A stretch of 64,000 bases of DNA from Polyangiaceae bacterium (GCA_025353725.1 JANXOF010000065.1:62001-126000), one strand, 5' to 3'. Counted from the stretch's first letter, positions 35,996 through 45,495 are shown. Made by a program: numbers and translations. Notes: generated from the letters alone by a model not told the origin.

Positions 35996-37239
35996 GGCGT
36001 ATCGTCCGTCGGCGTGCCCACGCCGTTCAACGCGGCAAGGTTCAATGCGGCAAGGTTCAATGCGGCAGGGTTCAATGCGGCAAGGTTCAATGCGGCAAGG
36101 ATTAAAGCGCCGTCGCGAACGATGCGAAACTCGCCTAGCCCCGGAACACGCGCGATGGCGTCCGGGCAGGGGCGTTCGAGGTCGGCGAGATTTTGCAAGC
36201 AGTGACCGGGCAGAACGACCTGCTCGTCCACACCGCGCCGTTTGGCCTCTCCTTTTCGCCACCTGGAGAGGCTCTGCTCGCGTGCGCGTCGCGCGCGGAC
36301 GAACGCGCCCGAGAGTCGGGGTTTTTCGAACCACACGCGATCTTCTTCAGGTATCTCCCCATCTTCGAGTCCCGCACCTACAGCGTCAAGCAGCTCGCTC
36401 GCGATCGAACGGGCACGCCTACCTCCCGTGGCTCCGCGTATTTTCTCGAGCTCGTCGACGGTCTCGGGCTTCTGCCTCGCGATCTCGAAAAGAACATCCG
36501 GCCCCAAGACCTTGTACGGAGGCACATTGAGTTCGCGTGCAAGCGCCTCGCGAACGTTGGCGAGGTGGCGCAGCAACGGAAGCTCGGCGACCGGAACGCG
36601 GTCGATGCCCTTGAGGCGAACGTAAGGTGGCCGAGGGTCGAGAACGCTTGCGCCACTGATGGCTTGAGCGAGTCGATAGCGCGTCTCCTCTTCGACCTCG
36701 GCGGCGATCCCTCGCGCGGCCACTTCGCCGAACAATCGATCGGCAAGCGCCGACAAGTTCACGACGTCGCCTGCGAGATACTCGACCATCGCAGGCGTAA
36801 GTGGACGCTCACCCCAGTCGTGCTGCTGCATCTTCTTGTCGATATGAACGCCGAACTCGCCTTCGAGAAGCGCTGCGAGTCCGGTCGCGGGGCGCGTGAG
36901 CATGCGGGCGGCAAGCGCCGTGTCACGTGCGTTGGCGAGAAACACGCCAGCCTCGGCGAGGATGCGCGCGTCGAACGCCACGTCGTGGACGATTTTCTCC
37001 GTTGTCGAAGACGCGAGGAGGGGACCGAGCGGTTCGAGCGACGTCGCCAGCGCGTCGATGATCGTGATCTCGAAGTCGCACTCGATTTGTAGGATGCACG
37101 CCGTCGCACGGTACGCGTGCATCCCATTCGACTCGAGGTCGAGCGCCACGCGCGGGCTCTGCGCCATGCGGGCTGCCGCACGTTCAAGCTCGTCGGCCCG
37201 CGAAATCAAGACCGGCTTCCTGCGGGTGTCCTCTCTCAT
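35992..37239 (-). CDS. rnd: Ribonuclease D-like 3'-5' exonuclease with HRDC domain
   Basis: 415 residues. The DEDDy exonuclease domain (about 10-200) shows VALDLESNGMHAY (D, E), IVHDVAFDARIL (second D) and EYLAGDVVNLSALADRL (Y-x3-D). An HRDC domain (about 215-300) follows, with LPLLRHLANVREALARELNV. The C-terminus ends in five near-identical AALN(L/P) pentapeptides encoded by a 15-base tandem repeat. It processes tRNA and other small RNA 3' ends. The first of three overlapping genes with lpxB and GT39. Starts at ATG 37239. Confidence 0.9.
   Translation of the reverse strand: MREDTRRKPVLISRADELERAAARMAQSPRVALDLESNGMHAYRATACILQIECDFEITIIDALATSLEPLGPLLASSTTEKIVHDVAFDARILAEAGVFLANARDTALAARMLTRPATGLAALLEGEFGVHIDKKMQQHDWGERPLTPAMVEYLAGDVVNLSALADRLFGEVAARGIAAEVEEETRYRLAQAISGASVLDPRPPYVRLKGIDRVPVAELPLLRHLANVREALARELNVPPYKVLGPDVLFEIARQKPETVDELEKIRGATGGRRARSIASELLDAVGAGLEDGEIPEEDRVWFEKPRLSGAFVRARRAREQSLSRWRKGEAKRRGVDEQVVLPGHCLQNLADLERPCPDAIARVPGLGEFRIVRDGALILAALNLAALNPAALNLAALNLAALNGVGTPTDDTP
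36026..36100. repeat. 15-base in-frame tandem repeat in the 3' end of rnd
   Basis: Five consecutive copies of TTCAATGCGGCAAGG (first with C for T at base 6, third with G at base 13), at 36026, 36041, 36056, 36071 and 36086, then a degenerate sixth. On the minus strand it encodes a pentapeptide AALN(L/P) array, which could be copy-number variable without shifting frame. Confidence 0.95.
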
Positions 37240-37707
37240 CGTTCCGCCGGAGGTCTACCACACCTACGTTCAGCTAAAAGTCCAACCGAGCGTGTGCCAA
37301 CTCCCCAAGGTTGGCCATTGCCCGATGCGCATCTCCCCGCGCTGGTTGGCAATCGCCCGCTACCGGTAACAACCTTGATTGAAGAGCGACATCGGGCGCG
37401 CTTTGACTGTGTTTGTTTTGTGAATGCGGTCGAGGTGGCACGCCTCCCGGGCGGCGCTACGTGCGGCTTGTGCGGTCGCCGCGATGATTCCACAGAACCG
37501 ACGTCGCCCGCCCGTGCGGCCGGAGTACATGGACATCGGAATATGACCATCGACGGCATTCTTTGGTGGCGCGACGCACGTTCAGTCCGACCTTCTCGGC
37601 GTCGCTGTCCCGGAGCTGTTCTCGAATATCGAACTCGAGCGGGCCCGCGAACGTCGGCCTCCACGACGTTGCGAACTTGTAGGTAGGCGAAGGTCGCGAA
37701 TCGTTGA
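37240..37707. other. 468-base region without a convincing gene
   Basis: Long open frames exist here on both strands, but they are Arg/Ser/Pro-rich and show no family resemblance. It separates the rnd start from the stop of the exported protein at 37708, so it should hold the rnd-lpxB promoter. I see no tRNA, riboswitch or strong terminator. Confidence 0.4.
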
Positions 37708-38433
37708 CTAGCGCGACGGACCGACGGATTGCGCGCCGGTCGTGTGAAGGCGCTTCCAGGACGCCGCGATGTCTTTGCTGACGTCGTCGAGTGCACGGTC
37801 GTGGAGGGCCTCCCCCGCGAGGCGCACCGTCGCCGGGTCCGCTGAAAGGCTCTTCGTCGTGATGCCGGCGTTGGGTTGCACCACGGGCCCGAGCTGCTCA
37901 TTGGGCGTGGGAGTGGGAGTCGCCGTTTTTGGCGGAAGGAGCATCCCGATGGCCGCGGAGCGCGCAACTTTCAGAATCTTCCCGGACTCATCACTTACGA
38001 TCGGGTACTGACCTTGCGCGCGCGCGGATACCTCCCACGTCGTTCCAGCCTTGAACTTGCGTAGGAACAGAAGCGACGCCTTGCCCGTGATGAACACTGG
38101 CTCACCGTCGACGCGCTGGCCGATCTTACCGACGACGCCGCCCATCGTGCGGACCCAACCCTCCGAGCCCTTGGCGAGCTCACCCGCAATGCTCTGGTCT
38201 ACCTTGAGGCGCGTATAGGTGTAAATGCGCCCGTCTTCCCAAACGCTGTTGGTCTCCATCGGAGTTGCAACATCGACGGAGTCTGCGTCTTTCACCAGTG
38301 CGTCGTAGGCGACGGCAATCGAAACCGAGGCGCGAGCCTCACTCGGCTGGAGTGCGCCGCTCACCAAGGCACCTGCCCCGCCGAGAAGTACGGCCATGGC
38401 GAGGAGGGGCATGGAGATGCGCGCAAGGATCAT
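37708..38433 (-). CDS. Exported protein of unknown function
   Basis: 241 residues from ATG 38433. MILARISMPLLAMAVLLGGA followed by GALVSG, then LQPSEARASVSIA gives a signal peptide cleaved after ARA or EARA. The mature protein has a beta-rich segment with VWEDGRIYTYTRLKVDQSIA, GVVGKIGQRVDGEPVF and a Pro/Thr linker (KTATPTPTPNEQ). Its C-terminal helix region is LAGEALHDRALDDVSKDI. It resembles periplasmic proteins with a short domain about handling 'transport' labels, but I cannot name the family. It lies 78 bases downstream of fabH on the same strand. Confidence 0.75.
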   Translation of the reverse strand: MILARISMPLLAMAVLLGGAGALVSGALQPSEARASVSIAVAYDALVKDADSVDVATPMETNSVWEDGRIYTYTRLKVDQSIAGELAKGSEGWVRTMGGVVGKIGQRVDGEPVFITGKASLLFLRKFKAGTTWEVSARAQGQYPIVSDESGKILKVARSAAIGMLLPPKTATPTPTPNEQLGPVVQPNAGITTKSLSADPATVRLAGEALHDRALDDVSKDIAASWKRLHTTGAQSVGPSR

Positions 38434-38511
38434 GACCCTTAGGCTAGCACGACGCGTGAGCCGAGCCACACGCACCCACCTGCCCAGTCTCAAGGCTATC
38501 GGCAGCGGGCG

Positions 38512-39564
38512 CTACCAACGGACAAGGGCGCAGCCCCAGTGGATCCCGGCGCCAAGGGCCAGCATCATGTTGAGCTCACCTTTTTGGAGTTTTCCGTCCC
38601 GCGTACATTCGTCGATGAGGATCGGCAGCGTGCCCGCGCTCGTGTTTCCGAACCGGTCGATGTTCATCGGCATCTTCTCAGGCGGCACACCGAGATGCTC
38701 ACGCACGTACTTATTAATGCGCGCGTTGGCTTGGTGCGCGAGAAACCAGTCAATCGATTCGATCGGAGTTTGGGTCTCTTCGCAAAGCTTACGGGCTGTC
38801 TGGGGCAGCTTTGTGACGGCGAACTTGAAGAGCTCGCGTCCGTCCATCCGCGGGATGTGCGCCTGCTCGTCGAAGTGTGTGGCCTTCCAGTAGGGGCGCG
38901 TCCGGAAGCCGCCGCCGGGAACATAGAGCGTCTCAGCGTAGCGTCCGTCCGTGTGCACTTTTGCGGCGACGAGTCCGGCGTCGCGATCGGTGGCGCGAAA
39001 GATCATCGCGCCCGCGCCATCACCGAACAAGACGGCGAGCGCACGATGCTCGTTGGCGCGCGCGCGCGCTTCGGGCGAAGGCTCGCCCTCTCGTTTGCCT
39101 TCGACGATGTCCCAATCCTCCCAGGGCATGAAGCCCGCGTGGGCCTCGGCGCCGACGAACAAAATCGTCTTCGCCGCGCCCCCCTTGATGAGGCCGTCGA
39201 CGAGCTGGAGGGCGAAAATCATAGCCGCGCATTGCTGACGGATATCCAGCGCGGGTGTACCCTCGAGCCCGAGCTTGGCGGCAAGGACCGCCGCCGAACC
39301 CGGGAAGACATAGTCGGGCGTCATCGTCGCGAAAAGGATGTAGTCGAGGTCTTTCGGCTGGAGCTTCGCCATCTCGAGGGCACGCTTTGCCGCCTCGAAC
39401 GCGAGATCGCTCGCGCCCTGTCCCTCGCCTGCGAAGTGGCGTTGGCGGATGCCTGATCGCTGGAAGATCCAGTCGTCTGACGTATCCATCACGCGCGCGA
39501 GAGCGGCGTTCGTGACGGGCTCACCGGGAACAAAGTGACCCGTGCCGATGACCTCAAAACCCAT
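38512..39564 (-). CDS. fabH: Beta-ketoacyl-ACP synthase III-like (FabH)
   Basis: 350 residues, thiolase fold. The active-site Cys is C112 in LDIRQQCAAMIF, His is H277 in FLAHQANARIN and Asn is N307 in DRFGNTSAGT, the complete FabH triad. The glycine loop near the end is LALGAGIHWGCALVRW. It starts fatty acid synthesis by condensing acetyl-CoA (or a branched starter) with malonyl-ACP; a special role in branched starters or secondary metabolism is possible, since no fab cluster adjoins it. A 7-base inverted repeat lies just upstream. Start ATG 39564. Confidence 0.9.
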   Translation of the reverse strand: MGFEVIGTGHFVPGEPVTNAALARVMDTSDDWIFQRSGIRQRHFAGEGQGASDLAFEAAKRALEMAKLQPKDLDYILFATMTPDYVFPGSAAVLAAKLGLEGTPALDIRQQCAAMIFALQLVDGLIKGGAAKTILFVGAEAHAGFMPWEDWDIVEGKREGEPSPEARARANEHRALAVLFGDGAGAMIFRATDRDAGLVAAKVHTDGRYAETLYVPGGGFRTRPYWKATHFDEQAHIPRMDGRELFKFAVTKLPQTARKLCEETQTPIESIDWFLAHQANARINKYVREHLGVPPEKMPMNIDRFGNTSAGTLPILIDECTRDGKLQKGELNMMLALGAGIHWGCALVRW

Positions 39565-39578
39565 GGTTTAGTGGACTT

Positions 39579-39607
39579 AGTGGTCTGCGGCGCGTGAGTC
39601 GACCACT
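39579..39607. promoter_or_regulatory. Inverted repeat upstream of fabH, possible operator
   Basis: AGTGGTC at 39579-39585 pairs with GACCACT at 39601-39607 across 15 bases. A further related box, CCACTAAAC on the minus strand, lies between the repeat and the fabH ATG, 15 bases away. An A/T run (ATTAAAAAA) follows on the upstream side. The layout suggests a repressor site near the fabH promoter; the regulator is unknown. Confidence 0.4.
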
Positions 39608-39672
39608 ATTAAAAAAGGCAGGCGTTTGTGATGAGCCTGTGACGGACAACGCGGCTGAAAGCCCGTGCCTGG

Positions 39673-40569
39673 TCAGGTACGGCGCTTGGTGGCGAGGCCA
39701 AGCACCGTTAACGCCTCATCACTGCGGCGCATGACGAGTACGTCGCCGATGGTAACGTTGTGGACGATGCTATGGCCGTCGATGAACACGCGGCCGTCGC
39801 GAATTTTACTCCGAAGTGTGAGCGAATCACCGCTGTGGAGGAGGCCGACGGAAAACCGGATCCGCTGGCCAATGGGACGATAGGGTTCGCGTACCACGTA
39901 TTGAATGCGACGCGACGTGAGCGGCCTTACCGACCCGCCCGCGCTTCGTTGCGCGGCCGTCGAACCCGCCGGCGGGCCGACCCACATCCCGCTCGAACGT
40001 TGGTCCTCCTCTGTGAAGCTGCCGTCGGCCTTCGTGACGCGGAGAATGTAACGCGAGGTCGCAGCGGGAGAAGCGTGGCAGAAAAGCGCCTCGTTCAAGA
40101 CGCGCGCGTGAAGGACTTTTCCGTTGAGCTCGACGCCCATGCGCGCGAGTTCACTTCGGGGAAGCTTGTCGGCCATGGCGCGTTCGAGCGTGGCGAGCAC
40201 TTTGCCTTTTTTACCTCCGCAAAAAAAACCTACAGAGTGGTCCGGCGCGCTGTTAATACCAAGTAACGGAATTCCGTCGCCGAGTTGGTGGGATGCCGCT
40301 AAGAGCGTACCGTCGCCTCCAATCGTGACTACGAGGTCGGCACGGGAAGGAATGCGCCCTCGTGGACCGCCTCGAAAGACGACATCCGCGCCGAGCTCCT
40401 CGAGCGCGCGGTCGACCTCGCGTACAGTCTCCTCGTGAGCTTCGTGTGACGAGCGAAGACGCACGACGCTCGGGTCGTGGCGTCGCAACAAGCGCGCGAT
40501 GAGCGGGTCGTGATCTTCGACGACGAATTTTCGATAGTTCGTCCGTTTTTGTATGACGGCGATCTTCAT
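39673..40569 (-). CDS. nadK: NAD kinase
   Basis: 298 residues from ATG 40569. The family signature is VVTIGGDGTLLAASHQLGDG (GGDGT at 84-88), and the substrate motif is VLNEALFC (the NE/D motif). SGMWVGPPAGSTAAQRSAGG matches the 'TPTGSTAY' segment with substitutions. It phosphorylates NAD to NADP. Start is in a 4-base overlap with the nudix gene upstream, so the two are translationally coupled; both deal with nucleotides of the NAD group. Confidence 0.92.
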   Translation of the reverse strand: MKIAVIQKRTNYRKFVVEDHDPLIARLLRRHDPSVVRLRSSHEAHEETVREVDRALEELGADVVFRGGPRGRIPSRADLVVTIGGDGTLLAASHQLGDGIPLLGINSAPDHSVGFFCGGKKGKVLATLERAMADKLPRSELARMGVELNGKVLHARVLNEALFCHASPAATSRYILRVTKADGSFTEEDQRSSGMWVGPPAGSTAAQRSAGGSVRPLTSRRIQYVVREPYRPIGQRIRFSVGLLHSGDSLTLRSKIRDGRVFIDGHSIVHNVTIGDVLVMRRSDEALTVLGLATKRRT

Positions 40570-41267
40570 GGTGCGCCTTCCGAGCCGAGTGCATCGGCGA
40601 GCCGACGAAGTGCGAGTTCGCTTTTCGCGTCGCGCAGTTCGCCGCGACGGCACGCGGCGAGAGCCTCATCGAGACGGACGCAAACAACTGCGGCTCCGGC
40701 CTCGATCGTCGAACCGTCGCCCTTTGGCTCCACGCGTGCCGACGGTTGCACCGCGACGTGAAAAAAATACTGGAGCTCGCCGATCATCGCAGGCGCCGGA
40801 AACGAAGGCATACCGAGTTCCAGCATCGCCTGTTCTTCAACGTGAAAACCAAGCTCTTCGGCAAGCTCCCTAGTGGCCGCGGCGCGCGGAGTTTCGTCGG
40901 GTTCGATGAGACCTGCGGGCACCTCCCAAAGGAGAGGCGAGCCGGACGACGCGGAAGCAAGACCCGGCGCGTGTGGCCTCATCGCGATGGGCGGCCTTAG
41001 GGCGCTGCGTAGCCAAACCCAAACGCTACCGGCCTCTTCGTGGTGAGCCACCATGACTGCGGCATCGAGTGCGCGACGATCGACGATATCGTACTCGAAT
41101 TCAGGAGAGCGCACCCCGTCACGCATCACGCTGAGCTTGGCCCGACGTAACGACAAGAAGCCGCCGGATCCGTGACGCACTTCGCGGACGACCTCGATCT
41201 CGAACGATCGAGAAGTCGCGACCGTGCTTTTATCTAAAATAGGGAGCCTCTCGCGCGCAACCGTCAC
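40566..41267 (-). CDS. Nudix hydrolase, ADP-ribose pyrophosphatase-like
   Basis: 233 residues. The Nudix box is GLIEPDETPRAAATRELAEE followed by LGF (119-141), fitting GX5EX7REUXEEXGU exactly. Around it, WEVPAGLIEPDE and the FPAPAMIGELQYFFHV segment resemble ADP-ribose pyrophosphatases. N-terminal 60 residues form a beta subdomain often seen in that group. It probably cleaves ADP-ribose or a related nucleotide sugar. Its stop overlaps the nadK start by 4 bases. Confidence 0.88.
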   Translation of the reverse strand: MTVARERLPILDKSTVATSRSFEIEVVREVRHGSGGFLSLRRAKLSVMRDGVRSPEFEYDIVDRRALDAAVMVAHHEEAGSVWVWLRSALRPPIAMRPHAPGLASASSGSPLLWEVPAGLIEPDETPRAAATRELAEELGFHVEEQAMLELGMPSFPAPAMIGELQYFFHVAVQPSARVEPKGDGSTIEAGAAVVCVRLDEALAACRRGELRDAKSELALRRLADALGSEGAP

Positions 41268-41427
41268 TGGGCGCGCATCTTAGAGGCGATAGCGGCCTGG
41301 GGGGATGAATTCGGCGTCGGCCGAAGGACATACCGTGGTTTCGGCAGGCCCCTTCCGACGTCGCCGTCGGCTACTGGCTGCTAACGTATGCGAGACTTCG
41401 TGAACGACTGCGTGGAGGGACCGACCG

Positions 41428-43464
41428 ATGAAACCAACGAACGAGCCCTCCGTTGACGCGCGCGCTTTTGGCGCCGGCTCGCAAGAGTTGAATCTCGAGG
41501 GTATCGAGCGACGAGCGCTCGCGACTGAGCGCCGTTTGCGCGGCAAGCGAGCCCTCGAAGGGTTTGCAAAGGCGCTCGCGGTGGGGCTCGTCGGAGCGTC
41601 AGTGGTCGTGGTCCTGCGAAAGACGGGGATGGTGCCCGAACGCGCGGCGCGACTGGCGATCGGTGGGCTCTTGACCCAGGCGCTGGTGGTGGGCGTCGTA
41701 GGGTATGCGCGGAGGCTTCCCGCGCGTGCCGGAGCCGTGACGCTCGACCGCTTTCACGGGTTTGCCGATCGTCTGTCGAGTGCGCTCGCATTTGCGGATT
41801 TGCCGCGTGAAGCGCGCACGCCGTTTATGCGTGCGGCGATAGCCGATGCGACGACGCATGCCGATAGGGCTTCGCCGCGTCTCGCCGTGCCGTTTTCCTG
41901 GCCCCGCGAGTCACCGTTCGTGCTCGCGATGCTCGTGGCGATCGTCGCGCTTTCGCTCTTTGAGGTTCGTACTCACGTGGCGACCTACGCCGCAAAGACG
42001 ATAGAGGCCGTCGATGTCACCGCGGACGATCTCGACGCGATGCGTGAGTTTTTACGCGCTATCGATGAGCGCACGCAGACCGACGACGCGAAGGCCGCGA
42101 CTCGAGAGTTCAACCAACTGATCGATGACCTCGCGAACAAGCGTCTCGACCGCACGGAGGCCTTCCGCAGAATGCAGCAACTTGAAGATAAGCTTATGCA
42201 AGGTCGCGAAGCCGACCCAAAAGCGTTTGAGGAGGCTCTCAAACAGATGGGCGAAGAGCTCAAGAAGAGCGAGATGACGAAGCCGGCTGGCGAGGCGCTG
42301 GAGAACAAAAATCTCTCTCAGGCCGAAAGGGCGATGCGCGATCTCGCCAAGAAGCTCCGCGAGAAAGGCAGCGCTGTCGACAAGGCGCAACTCGAGAAGA
42401 TGCGCGAGGCGATGCAGAAAGCCGCCGGAGATCAGGCGAAGCGCGCCGAAACGCTCGGCCAACGTCGCGAAGAGCTGAAGCAAGACCTGTTGAAGCAGAA
42501 ACAAAAGGCTGGCGACGCCGGTGACAACGAGGAGGAAAAAAGCCTCTTGAAGAAGAAAGAGCGCGAGCTCGAACGTCTCGATCGCGAGAGCGCGCAGCAG
42601 GACAAAACACGACGCGCGCTCGAACGTCTGGACCGCGAACTTCAGAAAGCCGCCGAAGACCTGATGAAGGACATGAACATGTCCGCGCAGGATCTCGAGA
42701 ACGCTGCGGAAGACGTCAATCGAATGGCAAAACAGGAAATGTCTCAAGAGGAGAAAGAGCAGCTACGGCAAAAACTCCAGGAGCTCCGTGAGACCATGCG
42801 CCAGCAGTCTCAGGGCGGTCAGGGACAGATGAGTCGACTCCGCACATTCCAGCGAAGAGCCCAAGGAAAAGGCACCCAGCAAGGTCCGGGACAAGGCGGC
42901 GCACCCGGACAAGAAGGTGAGGGGGAAGACGGGAAAGACGGGAAAGACGGGAAAGACGGAAACGGCCAAGGCGCGCAGGCGGGAAACGGCGAAGGCGCCG
43001 GCCAGAAGGGACAGGGGCAAGGCAGCGGCGGCGAGACATGGATCCTCGGACCTAACGGCGACAAAGTGATGATCATGACCGCGCAAAAGGGCCAAGGTTC
43101 TGCCTCGGGAGAGAGCGGACAAGGCGGCACGGGCAAAAATGGAGCGGGCCGCGGACAAGGTCACGATCCGAATGTCCAAGGCGCGGCCACCAGCCTGAAG
43201 TCCGGCGTGCAAGACACCCAACTCCAGGGAAACGACACTGGGCAAGCTGGCAGTCCAAGTCGGAGTGAGGTTATCCTCGGTGCGGCAGAGCGCGGCTTTG
43301 CTTCACGTGGCTACCAAAATGTGTATCGCGAATACCATACCGTCGCCGAAGAGGCACTCAACAAGGACGCGATCCCAGGCGGCTATCGGTTTTACGTCAA
43401 ACGGTACTTTCAGCTCATTCGCCCACGTGACGATGGAACCGCACCCGCACCCGCGAATCCGTAA
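41428..43464 (+). CDS. Membrane protein with coiled coil and Gly/Gln-rich region (MoxR operon)
   Basis: 678 residues. Three membrane segments lie at about 45-65, 72-92 and 155-175. Residues about 215-465 form a long charged coiled coil (ELKQDLLKQKQKAGDAGDNE). Residues about 470-610 are low-complexity Gly/Gln/Lys, with the collagen-like GKDGKDGKDGNG from a 9-base repeat. The C-terminus (VYREYHTVAEEALNKDAIPG and YRFYVKRYFQLI) is conserved-looking. It lies before moxR with a GGAGG site 9 bases upstream of ATG 41428. DUF4175-like proteins of similar build occur in such operons. Probably a scaffold for the vWA complex. Confidence 0.8.
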   Translation: MKPTNEPSVDARAFGAGSQELNLEGIERRALATERRLRGKRALEGFAKALAVGLVGASVVVVLRKTGMVPERAARLAIGGLLTQALVVGVVGYARRLPARAGAVTLDRFHGFADRLSSALAFADLPREARTPFMRAAIADATTHADRASPRLAVPFSWPRESPFVLAMLVAIVALSLFEVRTHVATYAAKTIEAVDVTADDLDAMREFLRAIDERTQTDDAKAATREFNQLIDDLANKRLDRTEAFRRMQQLEDKLMQGREADPKAFEEALKQMGEELKKSEMTKPAGEALENKNLSQAERAMRDLAKKLREKGSAVDKAQLEKMREAMQKAAGDQAKRAETLGQRREELKQDLLKQKQKAGDAGDNEEEKSLLKKKERELERLDRESAQQDKTRRALERLDRELQKAAEDLMKDMNMSAQDLENAAEDVNRMAKQEMSQEEKEQLRQKLQELRETMRQQSQGGQGQMSRLRTFQRRAQGKGTQQGPGQGGAPGQEGEGEDGKDGKDGKDGNGQGAQAGNGEGAGQKGQGQGSGGETWILGPNGDKVMIMTAQKGQGSASGESGQGGTGKNGAGRGQGHDPNVQGAATSLKSGVQDTQLQGNDTGQAGSPSRSEVILGAAERGFASRGYQNVYREYHTVAEEALNKDAIPGGYRFYVKRYFQLIRPRDDGTAPAPANP

Positions 43465-43504
43465 CCACGCATGCGTGCGTCAAGGTACGTTTGAGGTCTC
43501 CGCC

Positions 43505-44542
43505 ATGACTACCACTGAATCAGACGAAGTTCGCGCCTCAGTCGATGCCTTTCGATCGTCGATAGCGACGCTCAAAGACGAGATCGCGAAGACCATCGTA
43601 GGCAATGTCACAGTGGTCGACGGAGTCCTCATGTGCCTGCTTGCGGGCGGCCACGCGCTCCTCGAAGGCGTTCCTGGGCTGGGCAAGACGATGCTCGTCA
43701 AGACGCTCGCCGAAGCGCTGAGTCTTCAATTTTCGCGCGTTCAATTCACGCCCGACTTGATGCCCGCCGACATTCTCGGGACCACGGTGATCGACGACAC
43801 GAAAGCGGGCGGCAAGGTCTTCGAGTTTCGCAAAGGGCCTATTTTTGCAAACATCGTACTTGCAGACGAAATCAACCGCGCGACGCCGAAAACGCAGAGC
43901 GCGCTGCTCGAAGCCATGCAGGAGCACCGCGTCTCGGTAGGAACTCGCACGCACGTGCTCGAGGAGCCCTTCGTCGTCTTAGCGACGCAAAACCCGCTTG
44001 AGATGGAGGGAACGTATCCGCTGCCCGAGGCTCAACTCGACCGCTTCTTCTTCAAGCTCCACGTGCCTTTCCCCAACCGCGAGGAGCTCCATGCCATTTT
44101 AGACCTGACAACGGGAGCCACCCGGAGCGAACGACAGCCCGTGCTTCACAAAGACGAAATCATGCGCATGCAAAGCCTCGTTCGTCGCGTGCCGGTCGCG
44201 CGCCACGTTCAGGATTACGCCATTCGTATGGTCCTTGCGACCCACCCTGAAGGTCCGGACGCGCCAGAAACGTGCAGACGTTTTGTTCGCTTCGGGGCTT
44301 CTCCGCGTGGCGCTCAATCGGTACTTTTGGCCGCGAAGATTCGAGCGCTTTTCGAGGGCCGCTTCGCCGCGAGCGTCGACGACGTGCGTGCGGTCGCGCT
44401 GCCCGCGCTTCGCCATCGCGTGTTGCTCAACTTTGAAGGCGAAGCCGAGGGCACGAAGACCGACCAGGTCATCGAGGCTATTGTCAAAGCGTTACCCGAG
44501 ACAAAGGTCAGTAAAACAGGGGCGGACGTGGGCCTGAGCTGA
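43505..44542 (+). CDS. MoxR-family AAA+ ATPase
   Basis: 345 residues from ATG 43505. Walker A is LEGVPGLGKTMLVK (55-62), Walker B is NIVLADEINRATPKTQSALL (DE at 121-122), sensor 1 is VLATQNPLEMEGTYPLPEAQ and the Arg finger region is LDRFFFKL. The C-terminal lid has RFVRFGASPRGAQSVLLAA. MoxR ATPases act as chaperones that activate vWA-domain proteins, fitting the genes that follow. The stop overlaps the DUF58 start by one base, so they are coupled. Confidence 0.93.
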   Translation: MTTTESDEVRASVDAFRSSIATLKDEIAKTIVGNVTVVDGVLMCLLAGGHALLEGVPGLGKTMLVKTLAEALSLQFSRVQFTPDLMPADILGTTVIDDTKAGGKVFEFRKGPIFANIVLADEINRATPKTQSALLEAMQEHRVSVGTRTHVLEEPFVVLATQNPLEMEGTYPLPEAQLDRFFFKLHVPFPNREELHAILDLTTGATRSERQPVLHKDEIMRMQSLVRRVPVARHVQDYAIRMVLATHPEGPDAPETCRRFVRFGASPRGAQSVLLAAKIRALFEGRFAASVDDVRAVALPALRHRVLLNFEGEAEGTKTDQVIEAIVKALPETKVSKTGADVGLS

Positions 44543-45495
44543 TGGGCTTTCTCGACTCCATACTCGGCCGCAACGTGGCATTGGGCGCGGTCCCGCGTGG
44601 CGCCAATGCTGATCTTTTTGATGACGATTTTCAGCGTAAGCTCGATTACCTCGCGCTCGTCAGCAAGCGAGCGTTCGCAGGTCGAATGCGCGCGGATCGA
44701 AGAACCAAAAAGACCGGTGCGGGTATCGAGTTTGCCGACCACCGCGACTACCAGCCTGGCGACGACTTTCGCTATCTCGATTGGAATGTCTACCAACGCT
44801 TCGACCGCCTGCTGCTGCGGCTCTTCGAGGAAGAAGAGGACCTCGCGATCTACTTCGTGATTGATGCGTCGACGTCGATGGGGTTCGGCCGCGCGGAGGC
44901 CGAGGGCAAGAAGTTTCGTTACGCCAAGCGCGTGGCGGCAGCTCTCGCGTACGTCGGCCTCGCGAACCTCGATCGGGTAAGCCTTACTTCGACGACCGAT
45001 AAAGTCCTGAGTCGTATGCCCGCGACCCGTGGAAAAGCTCGAATTTTTAAGGTTTTCAAGTACTTGAGCGAGCTCGAGTCGGACGGCTGTACCAACCTCG
45101 AGGACGCCCTCAAAACGTTCGTCGCGCAGAACAAGCGCCGCGGGCTGGTCGTGCTCGCGAGCGATCTGTATGACCCTCACGGGTTCGAGAGGGGAATCAA
45201 CGTCCTCCGCTACAACAAGTTCGACCCGTTCGTCGTGCACGTCGTTGACCGCGAAGACGCCAAGCCGAAGCTCGCCGGCGACGTGTTGCTCTATGACTGT
45301 GAGACGGGGGATGAGCGCGAGGTCACGGTGACGGCCCGCGTACTCGAGCGATTCGAAATCGCTTACAAGGAATACCTGGAGGAAATCGAGCGGTTCTGTT
45401 CGTCCAAGCAGGTGCCTTACATTCAGGCCGATGTCGCGGTTCCGTTCGATGAACTCATCCTCCGTGTGTTTCGGCGCGGCGGGTTCCTTCGCTAA
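44542..45495 (+). CDS. DUF58 protein with vWA-like domain
   Basis: 317 residues, no signal or membrane helix. The DUF58 hallmark is FADHRDYQPGDDFRYLDWN (64-82). A vWA MIDAS site follows in YFVIDASTSMGFG (D108-A-S110-T-S112), and the domain runs to about residue 245. DUF58 proteins are coded next to MoxR across bacteria and are thought to be its clients. It directly follows moxR and is followed by two membrane vWA proteins. Confidence 0.9.
   Translation: MGFLDSILGRNVALGAVPRGANADLFDDDFQRKLDYLALVSKRAFAGRMRADRRTKKTGAGIEFADHRDYQPGDDFRYLDWNVYQRFDRLLLRLFEEEEDLAIYFVIDASTSMGFGRAEAEGKKFRYAKRVAAALAYVGLANLDRVSLTSTTDKVLSRMPATRGKARIFKVFKYLSELESDGCTNLEDALKTFVAQNKRRGLVVLASDLYDPHGFERGINVLRYNKFDPFVVHVVDREDAKPKLAGDVLLYDCETGDEREVTVTARVLERFEIAYKEYLEEIERFCSSKQVPYIQADVAVPFDELILRVFRRGGFLR

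Noticed and set aside
36026-36100. CRISPR-like repeat
   Set aside because: Units are contiguous with no spacers and form in-frame codons of rnd.
37236-37967. 243-codon minus-strand frame
   Set aside because: Arg/Ser-rich, overlaps the supported exported protein gene in another frame and shows no motif.
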